Source of the DNA: Ecdyonurus torrentis
Lineage: Eukaryota > Arthropoda > Insecta > Ephemeroptera > Heptageniidae
Direction: 5' to 3'
DNA: 64,000 bases
Assembly: GCA_949318235.1 (NCBI GenBank)
Contig: OX439128.1
Coordinates: forward strand, 43,427,476 to 43,491,475
In this document: piece after piece, positions 51,440 through 61,714 of the stretch
Numbering within the stretch: the first letter of the stretch is position 1
Layout of the letters: the number at the start of each line of letters is the position of its first letter
Notes under the pieces: generated by a model
Told to the model about the DNA's origin: nothing
Seen by the model: the letters and a program-made list of their open reading frames with translations, nothing else
Database searches by the model: none
Made by a program: the position numbers and the translations under genes

Positions 51440-52358
51440 TCATATGATAGATGAATTATTATTCGTCTTTCTTGACTTCAAATTCTCCTTTCATCACAAA
51501 ATAAACATATAAAGCTTACAAGCAATTAGTCACCTAATATCAACAGTAAACTTGCGAAAAAAAAAATGTGGTTTTACTTTTGCTTGGGGAATTTTACAGA
51601 ATTCTTTATTGCTGTCGGTGTCATCTACATAAACAAAGAATAAAATATTAAAATATGCAAGGACTTTTAATATTTTACGAAGATGACTTGTCAAGTCACA
51701 ACCTCAGTTGTGTGAATAGTAAAAATTCCGAAACACGAGCAAATATGTGTGATGTTATAATTTTTTAGAAAAGCTTTCTTACTGCAATTGAATGTCCTAG
51801 AAAGATTTTTAAAATGTTATTTATTTTTTTATATTTTTCAAGGTTAGAAATCAAAACGAGACGGAGATGTGATTTTCCGGAAGGGTATATAAGTTCTTTA
51901 GATGACACCCACTTAATATCATACCGTAATTATCATATCGTATGATGCCTATGATGATATCATACTGTTAGCATATTTTATTTATTGAAAGCACATAAAT
52001 TAAATACATATTCATTTCATATGTCACATATAATCATTGCTTTAGAGAGCATAGCTCGTGTTGAAGCGAAACATAAAACAAAAAATATAGTAATGTACTC
52101 AAAGAAAGAAAGATAAGAAAGATGATGTAACACATGATACATGTAGCATTTATATGATAAATGATATAATGTAGCATAATATGATGTGCGTTAGTATATG
52201 ATGTTTTTTTTTTTTTTTTTTTTTTTTTTTTAGTAAAAAAATAAAAATAAAGTAGCATTCAGTAATGGATGAAACTTAATTGACGACAAAATTAAAGGTA
52301 AATAAATATTATACTTTTTGTAATGCTAATGACATTTTTTTTAGTAAAAATACTTTCT

Positions 52359-52393
<35 letters not shown>

Positions 52394-52400
52394 TAAAAAA
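51440..52400. other. Intergenic DNA between His-rich copies 1 and 2
   Basis: The first about 450 bp (TTTTCATATGATAG, then CGAAGATGACTTGTCAAG blocks) recur at 54.9-55.2 and 59.2-59.5 kb as the shared upstream flank. The rest is AT-rich with T-runs at about 52205-52232 and 52361-52390. No gene is supported. Confidence 0.6.
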
Positions 52401-52436
52401 TTAGACATATTTATTGATAAGTGCCATTACAAATGT

Positions 52437-52560
52437 ACAGCTCTGGCTAAAAGTTCCCGAACGATTTGCGTAGGCAACCCGCAACCACACTATGTTATCT
52501 TTATGAGAAAACGCAGCGGCCGCCGCTGCCCCGTTCGGGAACTTTTGGCCAGAGTTGTAC
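52437..52560. mobile_element. Small hairpin element in the 54-kb gene's last exon
   Basis: CTCTGGCTAAAAGTTCCCGA at the left matches the inverse of the right end with few differences, around a GC-rich centre with GCGGCCGCC. Neither the 49.6-kb nor the 57.7-kb paralogous exon has it. It would put a strong hairpin in the mRNA 3' UTR, just upstream of the AATAAA (52415-52410). Confidence 0.7.
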
Positions 52561-52802
52561 AATGATAAGGTTCTATTCCGTGTAAACACTATGTACAGTA
52601 GTCCCAAGGTCTTCTGTGCTGTTGTAGAATGTATCTAAAACATTAAAAACAAAAATATTACTTTATAAGCCATTGCATGTAATTAATTTTGGGATTAACA
52701 TGATTCTTACAAGATTTTAGTTGGTAATAACATTAGAAAGGAAATTCATGTTCAACACTTTAATATTTATTTGGAAAATTATAATTAAGTATGAAAAAGA
52801 AT

Positions 52803-53107
52803 AATAAAAGGTAAAGGTAAGTATCATGACGCCATAATCCCTTTCGGGGTGGGCCAAGACAAATCTTTTTGAGTAAGAGGGTTTTACAATGACCTGCGGC
52901 TTACCAAACCACAGGCTCTACCCTTTAACACCACACTCCTCGACAGCAGCACTCGCCACTATGGACGAGAGGTGGTCAAACTGCTTGCCCATACGATCAA
53001 CATCAGCAACATCCCTTCTACATATGGATATTATACATATAATTTCCTTTCGTATATGTATATAAAAAGCATATATATTGTATGATATCTCAATCTGTGC
53101 TGTGTGG
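52803..53107 (-). repeat. Inverted partial copy of the 22-kb SINE
   Basis: Shared blocks with 22.08-22.38 kb (TCATGACGCCATA, CCCTTTC, GGCTCTACCCTT, CACTATGGACGAGAGGTGG) run on the opposite strand. The paralogous intron at 49.8-49.9 kb lacks it. Confidence 0.65.
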
Positions 53108-53318
53108 GAAGCTTTTATAGTTCTTAAAGGCATGAAGTGGGAAAAATACTTACTCAGATATTTTGATTACAATGTTTAAATATAAATTATAGCAAAGATG
53201 ATTTGTTATGTATTGAATTAAAAATGTTTGTTATAAGTTAACCGAAAGATTAAAAGAAAAAAAATTGAATTGCAGTAAAAATTCTTCATCAAATGCAAAC
53301 AAAGAGATTTTTACCTGT

Positions 53319-54792
53319 TTAACCATAGTGAGGTAGGTGGTGGTGCTGGTGGTGGTGATGATTCGGGTAATATTCAACATGATGATCCGGTTGATATTCA
53401 CCATGATAATGATGGAAGTAATATCCTTCTTGGTGGTGATGATGATAACTAGAGTAGTAGCCTTCATGAGCAGCAGCGCGAGCTTGCCTTACTGCTTCAT
53501 CTGCTGCACAAGTAAAAAAAAAAATCAATTGTATTTTACATGGACGAAAAACCATGGTAAAAACAATGAGGAAGGTGAATTTTTTTAACCCCCACTTTTT
53601 GTGACATTTTTGAAAGAGCGTTAAAAAATTTTAGGGTGGTATTTTTTCTTAGAACGATTGGAGCATGGGAAGTATTATTAATTAATTTTTGAAAATCGAC
53701 CGAAAAAGCCTGTGACGTCATCAATCGGGCATTTTTTTCAGAAAGTATTGACTGTAGAAGGTTCAATAGCCAGTTTTTTGAAATACTGAGGACGAGCTGA
53801 TTTCATTAAACTGGTTACTGAACCTCGAACGATTAGTATTTGCCGAGAAAAAAGTGGACGGATGACGTCACAGGCTTTCTAGGCCGATTTTCAAAAGTTA
53901 TTTAAAAATACTTTGCATGCTCCAATCGTCCTAAGAAAAAATAGTGCCTCAAAAATTTTTAAAGCTCTTTCCAAAAATATCACAAACTCAACAAAAAAAA
54001 TTTCAATTCACCTTCCTTATTATGGTCAGTGTTATTATAATTGATTTTTATTAAGAGGTCAAAACAGGTACATAAAGTACATACCCACTTACATGGTCCT
54101 CTGACTTTTTTTTTTTTTTTAAACAATAATCACTTGTCAGAGTGTTTCATAATTTCAGTTCTATACAGTACATATAATTATAAGTTTTCAATAGAATACT
54201 ATTTAAAATATTAATTAACTTTACACTGAATAGAAGGTACAGACATTTATCACAAACGTTTAGAGATTAATAAACTAGAAATATTATTTAAATTTTATTT
54301 CACTTCAAATTTAGTTAAGTATATTTTAATTTAGTGTATATTTTCGTTACATTAAACTGCACTGACAAGTTGAAACCTTCTTACAATTTGATTATAATTA
54401 AGCATTGTCATTAAAAAAATATATATTATATATAAAAAAATACAGTAAATAACTCACTTATTTTGTAAAGTATCTTATCGGTATTCTTTGCAATATATAT
54501 AAAATGCAAACGAGAGCACCTTAAAATTTGTAAAAATAAAATATTCTTAAACACTGGAAAAAAAAATCAAGTAATGCACCATACTTGTTGTGGAGAAAAA
54601 TTAGATGCTTGGAAACATTATAGCATGGGAGTATAAAAACAGTAATTAAAAAATTTATTTCGAATATGTTTTATAAAAAGTATAAATTTCATTTTTTTTC
54701 TTCTTTTTTGGAAATAGAAACTTACCCTCAGCGGGAAAGGCTGCAGCAAGAACCACGAGGGCTAAAAGAAATAAGCAGACGAGGGACTTCAT
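53319..54792 (-). CDS. Secreted His/Tyr-rich peptide precursor, about 82 aa (His-rich copy 2)
   Basis: Exon 1 (54792-54726) encodes the same signal as copy 1 (MKSLVCLFLLALVVLAAAF, ending PAE). Exon 2 (53500-53319) begins DEAVRQARAAAHEGYY with RQAR conserved. The body keeps Tyr-Tyr and four-His clusters, but Glu, Asp, Gln and Asn interrupt the pure His and GGYYP pattern; it ends LPHYG. The acceptor is a tandem CAGCAG, so exon 2 could start at 53503 and add one Ala. The phase-1 intron carries a large foldback insertion absent from paralogues. The stop is followed by ACAG and GTAAAA (53314); the untranslated exon begins at 52634. It is a diverged but intact paralogue, with its Grainyhead-like site altered (AAATCGGTT). 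Confidence 0.88.
53568..54018. mobile_element. 451-bp foldback element in the 54-kb gene's intron
   Basis: GAGGAAGGTGAATTT begins the left arm and the inverse of AAGGAAGGTGAATTG ends the right. The arms of about 190 bp are imperfect; each holds a TGACGTCA. AT flanks both sides (53566-53567 and 54019-54020). The 50.9- and 58.4-kb paralogues read straight through (AAAACAATTATGGTCAG at 50.9 kb), giving the empty site with one AT. Confidence 0.8.
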
Positions 54793-54843
54793 GTTGGTAA
54801 ACTTGCAGGTGTCGGTACTGACTTTGGGCTAGCCCCGTACGCA

Positions 54844-54901
54844 TTTTATAGTCTTCCTCAAATCGGTTGAACTCCCAGAAAATATTTCGCACAAACGTCA
54901 T
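54844..54901 (-). promoter_or_regulatory. Promoter module with altered Grainyhead-like site (54-kb gene)
   Basis: TATAAAA on the minus strand (54850-54844), AAATCGGTT (54860-54868, core altered) and ACGTCAT (54895-54901). Confidence 0.6.
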
Positions 54902-54904
54902 TTT

Positions 54905-57514
54905 CATATGATAGATATAGTATTATTCATCTTTCTTGACTTCAGGTTCTCCTTTTATCACAAAGCAAACATAAAGCTTACAAGTAATTAGTCACTTAAT
55001 ATCAACTGTAAACTTGCAAAAAAAATTAAAATAAATGGTTTTACTTTTGCTTTAGGATTTTTACATCCGCTGTCATCTACATAAACAAAGAATAAAAAAT
55101 TTAAATTTGCAAGGTTTTTTAATAATTTACGAAGATGACTTGTCAAGCCACAGCCTCAACCTCAGTTGTGTGAATAGTAAAATTCCGAAACACGAGCAAA
55201 TATGTGTGATGTTATATATAGGGTGTATGCGGATGATTTCATATTTATTGCGCTTGGAGGACATACTGGAGTAGTGCATAACATTGCTCAGTATAGGACA
55301 AACTTCATTTAAGGCAATTTTCTTTGGGAAATCGGTTAATTTTTTTGTTATTGCTATTTTTCTCACATACTTGAACACTAATTCAACATATTTACAACAT
55401 CAATGCTCTCAAAAATATTGCATAGTGTTATAAAACTGGCAAAATGATTGATTGTCCTATGCCGCACATGCTACTGAGTTATCCAACATGGCGTCGACTT
55501 TAACATGAATGCATAGACCCTGTAATTTCTAAGAAAAATTTTCTTACAGCAATTGAATGTCCTTGAAAAAGTTTTTAAATTTTTATTTATTCTTTATAAT
55601 TTTCAAGGTAAGAAATCAAAACGAGTCAGGGATGCGATTTTCCGGAAATAAAATAGCATTCAGTAATGGATGAAAGTTAATTGACAAAAAGGTAAATAAA
55701 TATTGTAATTTTTGTAATGTTAATGACATTTTTTTAATTGTAAATATTTTAAATCTATGTATAATTAACTAATTAAGCTTATAAATTTCTTTCATTAATT
55801 TATTTATTTTAACGAAGAAAGAAAAAAATTAGAGAAATTTGGCAAAATAATAATAATAATAATAAAACAACTTTCTTTACGTTTTGAATTGGGAAATTTG
55901 CCATAAATCTTATCTTGTATACAGTAAATAAAAAGAAGTTTATAAAAAAGATCAAATGTCAATTTCAGTTCAAGATGTATTATTGTAACATGTACGAACA
56001 CACCAATTCATTACAAGTGATAAATTGTTAACATGATGGGAATCCCCGCGCGAAAATTAATTTCTCTAATCTAGCTAGCTCCAGAAAAAACTAGATTTAT
56101 TGAAAGTGAAAACTTTAATGTTTTAATCACTACTTGGATGGGTTGTAAATTTAATTTTCATTGAACAAATTAATATGCAAAAAATTAGGACACATCATAT
56201 ATATATATAAAAGGAAAAGTTTATGGCATTATCATTAAAAGGATAAGTTGATGTTATCCGCTTTTTTTTTTTATAAGAAAAGAAATGTTGATGTGATTAA
56301 ATAAAAGCAATAAAAACATGTAATTAAAGTATAGTACTACTAATTTTATTAAATAGAAAGATTACAATATATATTAAAAACATATAATGTATATACATTT
56401 TATATAAACATCGAAATTAAGATCTGAAGTTGAAAGTTGTTTACGAACGTCTAATCAATCGATATCACATCAAAATATTCTCTAGTAGAAAAATCTGAAA
56501 CAATAAAATAAATATATTTCTGTTATTTACCAGCAAGGAGTATGTACAGTACGTATTATTTTATTTTTTTAGTAGACATGGAAATCTATTCTTATTATAT
56601 TTATGCAGTAGTATGATCATTGCAGTAAAAACTGAAATTGTATTGGCTTATGGCCATTTAATGCAATCAGATGGAGATTTCAGTTGACGCAAAACTCTAT
56701 CTAAATACATGTTATTCCCATATGCCAATAGAATTTCATTTTTTATTGCAATGACTGTACGTATTACTACGTATCGATCATACTGATCACTACAGGTTAA
56801 AAGCATTAAAGGGATTTTGTATACTTGAAAAAAAAAATATACTCATTGATAAATTACATAATGGGACCTTTATACATACATATATTATATCTTTTATCTC
56901 TCTTGGAACCTCACAAACTAAGAAGAAAACTTTTAAAGTAGGGAACTTGCTTTACAATTTCAATCGTTAGACCTCGATTTCGTAACGTCACGAATCTCAA
57001 AAGTTGCAAATTTTACAATTTTTAAATCCAGTTAAAGGGATTACAAAAGGATTAAGGGATCTTATGATGGTACTTTCTAGGTAAAAAAGAAGAAAAAAAC
57101 GCACTTACTATTATTATTCTCATCTTTTTTTTCTTTACATTTCCATCCAACATTTTTTTTTTTTCTGCACTATAGAAATTCATTACAACTTTACATTATT
57201 TCAAAAAAATGATTTCCCCGAGTTCACTAAAGTATAAAAGCAAAACTCATAACTATTTTATCACTCTCATTTATAAATTTACATAGAGGAAGTTATTTAA
57301 ACAGTATGACTTAAATATGATGCACATTTGTTAAAGTAGTGAATGTAAAGTAAAAAGATTTTTTTTACATAAAAAAGTAGAAATATATATATATATATAT
57401 TTTAATATATTTTTTTATTAATAAAAAAAAAATACACACATAAGTCCCACCAAGACGATGAAGTCTTATCGGTAGGTGCTTAAACAACATAATATAAAAG
57501 TATTAGTAAAGCGC

Positions 57515-57546
<32 letters not shown>

Positions 57547-57650
57547 TAATATAATAATTACACAAAGTCAGTATATTTCACATTTTTTTTAAAGCATACA
57601 GGAAAATAAAAATATTGGTACTATATTAAGAACAAACAAATTATAATATT
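54905..57650. other. Intergenic DNA with an orphan 3'-exon-like block between His-rich copies 2 and 3
   Basis: The block 55.5-56.6 kb is closely repeated at 59.6-60.95 kb. Inside each copy, minus-strand TTATTGTTTCAG then ATTTTTCTACTAG (about 56500-56480 and 60842-60822) looks like the acceptor of the untranslated last exon seen in cluster genes, yet no matching exons 1-2 are found. An imperfect palindrome lies at about 56619-56752. 57.08-57.38 kb repeats the 49.25-49.57 kb flank. An insertion with TA and A runs at about 57380-57660 disrupts the place of the poly(A) signal of the 58-kb gene. Confidence 0.5.
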
Positions 57651-58237
57651 TAGCTAATTACATCAATTGATAAGTGCCATGATAAATGTACAATGGTACA
57701 GCTCTACTCCGTGTAAACACTGGTCGCTAGGTCTTCTATGGTTTTGTAGAATGCATCTAAAACAAAAACATTGCTTTAAAAGCCATTGCATGTAATTAAT
57801 TTTGGGGTTAACATGCTTATTAAAAGATTTTAGTTGGGAACTAATAACATTAGAAAGGAAATTCATTTTCAGCATTTTAATATTTATTTGGAAACTTATA
57901 ATTAAGTATGGAAAAGAATAATGATGTGATGATCTATATTATTCACCTAAAGGTGTTTGAACTGTTTCCATTTATTTACATAATATAGAAAACAGTGTGA
58001 TTATCATTTTACAATTAAGCGTTTATAATTCTTAAAGGCATGAAATGGGAAATATACTTAAACTCAGATATTTTGATCACAATGTTTCAATATAAATTAT
58101 AGCATTTAAAGATGATTTGTTATGTATTGAATTAAAAATATTTGTTATATAATTTTAATGAAAGATATTAAAAAAAAGAAAAGAAGTTTGAATTGATGTT
58201 GAAATTCTTGATAAAATGCAAACGAAGAAATTTTTAC

Positions 58238-59095
58238 CTATTTATGGTGGATGTGGGGATGATGCCCAACATATGAACAATAATAATGATCGTTATAGTA
58301 AAATCCTCCTTGATGATCAAGGTAGGTGACTCCATGAGCAGCACGAGCTTGCCTTACTGCTGCTTCATCTGCACAAGTAAAAACAAAAAAAATCAATTGT
58401 ATTTTATATAGACGAAAAACCATGATAAAAACAAGTATGGTCAGTGTAATAATAATAAAAATTAAATGATAATTACTTGTCACAGTATTTCATAACTTCA
58501 GTTCTATACAATGTAACTATAAGTTTTCAATAGAATATTATTTAAAATATTATTTACCTTTACAAATTTTTACTGAATTGAAGGTATGGACATTTATCAC
58601 AAACATTTAGAGATTAATTCTACAGAATAAAGTAGAAATATTATTTAAATTTTATTTCAAATTTAGTTTAGTATAGTTTCATTACATTAAACTGCGCTGA
58701 CAAATTGAAATCTCACAATTTGATTGTAATTGAGCTACGTTGTTTATTAATTATCATTAAAAGAAATACATACACACACAAACAGTAAATAACCCACTTA
58801 TTTTGTGAAGTTTCTAATCGGTATTCTTTACGAAATACATAAAAGGCAAACGAGAGCACCTTAAAATGTGTGAATATAAAATATTCTTAAATACTAGAAA
58901 AAAAATTTAATTCATCATACTTTTTGTGGAGAAAAAGTAAATGATAGGAAACACAGAAACAAAATTATTTACTTCAAATATGTCTTAAAAATTTCAATGT
59001 TATTTTTTTTTTGGAAATAGAAACTTACCCTCAGCGGGAAAGGCTGCAGCAAGAACCACGAGGGCTAGAAGAAATAAGCAGACGAGGGACTTCAT
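58238..59095 (-). CDS. Secreted His/Tyr-containing peptide precursor, 65 aa (His-rich copy 3, degenerating)
   Basis: Exon 1 (59095-59029) encodes the shared signal peptide, ending PAE. Exon 2 (58368-58238) starts DEAAVRQARAAHG, with RQAR kept and one extra Ala. The body is short and lacks YYPGG repeats and long His runs; a Cys appears within YYCSYVGHH and the end is HPHIHHK, without the usual terminal Gly. Its TAG stop shares its last base with the exon edge (TAG|GTAAAA). The untranslated exon starts at 57756, but the family AATAAA is missing at its usual place because of an insertion. The Grainyhead-like site is also altered. The frame and splice sites are intact, so it may still be expressed, but it looks like the most decayed member. 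Confidence 0.78.
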
Positions 59096-59146
59096 GTCGG
59101 TAAACTTGCAGGTGTCAGTACTGACTTTGGTCTAGCCCCGTACGCA

Positions 59147-59204
59147 TTTTATAGTCGACTTCAAACCGATTGAACTCGCAGAAAATATTTCGCACAAACG
59201 TCAT
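59147..59204 (-). promoter_or_regulatory. Promoter module with altered Grainyhead-like site (58-kb gene)
   Basis: TATAAAA on the minus strand (59153-59147), AAACCGATT (59163-59171, core altered) and ACGTCAT (59198-59204). Confidence 0.6.
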
Positions 59205-59209
59205 TTTCA

Positions 59210-60987
59210 TATGATGTATGAAGTATTATTCGTCTTTCTTGACTTCAAATTCTCCTTTCATCACAAAACAAAGATACAGCTTACAAGTAATTAGCCACCT
59301 ACTAATATCAACCGTAAACTGGTGAAAAAAAAATCATGATAAAAAGGGGGGTATTTACAGAATTATTTATTGCTGTCAGTGTCATCTACATAAACAAAGA
59401 ATAAAATATTTAAATATTGAAGGACTTTTAATAATTTACGAAGATGACTTGTCAAGTCAAAGTCTCAGTTGCGTGAATACTGAATAGTAAAATTCGAAAA
59501 CACGAGCAAACACGTGTGATGTTATAATTTTTCAGAAAGGTTTTCGTACAGCAATTGAATGAATATCCTATAGCAAGTATTTTAAATTTTTATTTATTCT
59601 TTATAATTTTCAAGATAAGAAATCAAAACGAGACGAGGATGTGATTTTCCGGAATACTGTTAGAATTCTCGAGCTTTTTTAATTAGTAAAAAAATAAAAT
59701 AAAGTAGCATTTAGTAATGGATGATGTATGCAAGTTAATTGACAAAAAGGTAAATAAACATTGTAATTTTTGTAATGTTAATGATATTTTTTTCATTGTA
59801 AATATTTTAAATTTATGTATAATTAACTAATTTAGCTTTTAAATTTCTTTCATTAATTTATTTATTTTAACGAAAAAAGAAAAAAAAACTTGGAGAAATC
59901 ATGATAGAAAAATTCGGCAAAATAATAATAAAACAACTTTCTTTATGTTTTGATTTGGGAAATTTGCCACAAATCTTATCTTGTATACAGTAAATAAAAA
60001 GAAGTTTATAAAAAAGATCAAATGTCAATTTCAGTTTAAGATGTATTATTAATGCTGTTCGTAAACCCTGTTCTCTTGCACCAAAAAATGCGTATTCCAT
60101 TTGATTAACCATAGCTGTTCGTCATTTTAGGGGCAAAGAACAGGGTTTACGAACAGCATTATTGTGACATGTACGAACTACAAGTGATAAATTTCAAACT
60201 AGATGGGAATCCTCGCGTGAAATTTAATTTTTCTAATCTAGCTAGCTCCAGATAAAAGATAAAACTCGATTTATTGAAAGTAAAAACTTTAATGTTTTAA
60301 TCACTACTTGGAGGGGTTGTAAAAAATCGGGCACGTCTGAATGGGGAAAAGCAATTTTCATGAACCGCGCGAGTGGTGAATATACATCTTTCACGGCCGC
60401 CGCTCAAAGCACATGAAATTCGCCACTCGGGACAGCCGTGAAAGGTGCTTATGCACCCTATGCACCACTCGCGCGGTTCATGAAAAATGCTTTTTTACCA
60501 TTTAGACGCGCGGCCAACGATATGCAAAAATTAGGACAAATCGTATATATAAAAGGAAAAGTTTATGGTATTATCATTAAAGGATAAGTTGATGTTATCC
60601 GCTTTTTTATACGAAAAGAAATGTTGATGTGATTAAATAAAAGCAATAAAAACATGTAATTAAAGTAGAGTACTACTAATTTTATTAAATAGAAAGATTA
60701 CAATATATTATAATAACATATATGTATATATACAATTTATATAAACATTGAAATTAAGATCTGAAGTTGAAAGCTGTTTTTGAACGTCTAATCAATCGAT
60801 ATCACATCAAAATATTCTCTAGTAGAAAAATCTGAAACAATAAAATATTGAAAATATAAACAATGAATATATTTCTGTTATTTTACCAGCAAGGAGTATG
60901 TAAACTATTATTTTACTTGTTATGGAAATATATTCTTATTATATTTATGCAGTAGAAATCAAGGGATAGAACCTTAGGTATCGATCA

Positions 60988-60990
<3 letters not shown>
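59210..60990. other. Duplicated downstream block with two small hairpin insertions
   Basis: This matches 54.9-56.8 kb over most of its length. Two insertions are specific to it: a hairpin at 60051-60160 (AATGCTGTTCGTAAACCCTG and its inverse, flanked by ATT), and a GC-rich palindrome at about 60332-60500 with CATGAACCGCGCGAGTGGTG arms. No gene is supported. Confidence 0.6.
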
Positions 60991-61035
<45 letters not shown>

Positions 61036-61181
61036 GAATGAGGCCCCACGCACGCCGCATTCAGTAACGGACATCCATTACAATAGTTCAACAATATTCA
61101 CTAGTTTTAATGTACATATGAAACTATATGCATGACACATGCATATACCTACATATATATTTACATTGCCCTGGTCCGTCT

Positions 61182-61216
<35 letters not shown>

Positions 61217-61297
61217 TTGTTGTTGTTGATACATACACATATAGGCCTATATATTAATTAAAAATACTTGTTATATAATATATACTCTTTTTGAAAA

Positions 61298-61339
61298 GTC
61301 AGCCCGATTGCAGGTCTTGCCTGGCTACACAAAACTGAC
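61298..61339 (-). other. LINE 3'-region hairpin, copy B
   Basis: The outer stem GTCAG/CTGAC and inner CAGG/CCTG enclose a 5-nt loop (CAAGA on the minus strand). It is related to copy A, 355 nt away, with paired changes. Confidence 0.6.
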
Positions 61340-61652
61340 TCTTCTTACAAACGCATTTATTATTCTTATTTTTAAATTTCAATCACTGTTAAACATATTA
61401 ATAAAAAAAGAAAAACAAAGGACAATATGCTGTAGTTCAATTTATGGGTCATCTGACTTGTTTAGGTATTCAGTACACCCCCTCCTGAACTCAGCCACAC
61501 CTATGTATTCTTACTCTGAATATTTTACTAAAATCGCTACCTATACACAGACCTATATATGCATATACACATACATATATTTTTACATATTTTGGTATTT
61601 TGTATATTTAGTTTATTAATTTGCGCATTCAGCAAAGCTTTCAATTTAAGGA

Positions 61653-61695
61653 GTCGGTCTCATTGCAGGACTTGCCTGCGTAATATAAAACCGAC
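61653..61695 (-). other. LINE 3'-region hairpin, copy A
   Basis: The outer stem GTCGGT/ACCGAC and inner GCAGG/CCTGC enclose a loop CAAGT on the minus strand. It lies 20 bases downstream of the LINE stop codon. Confidence 0.6.
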
Positions 61696-61714
61696 CCCCC
61701 TTTTTTTTATTACA

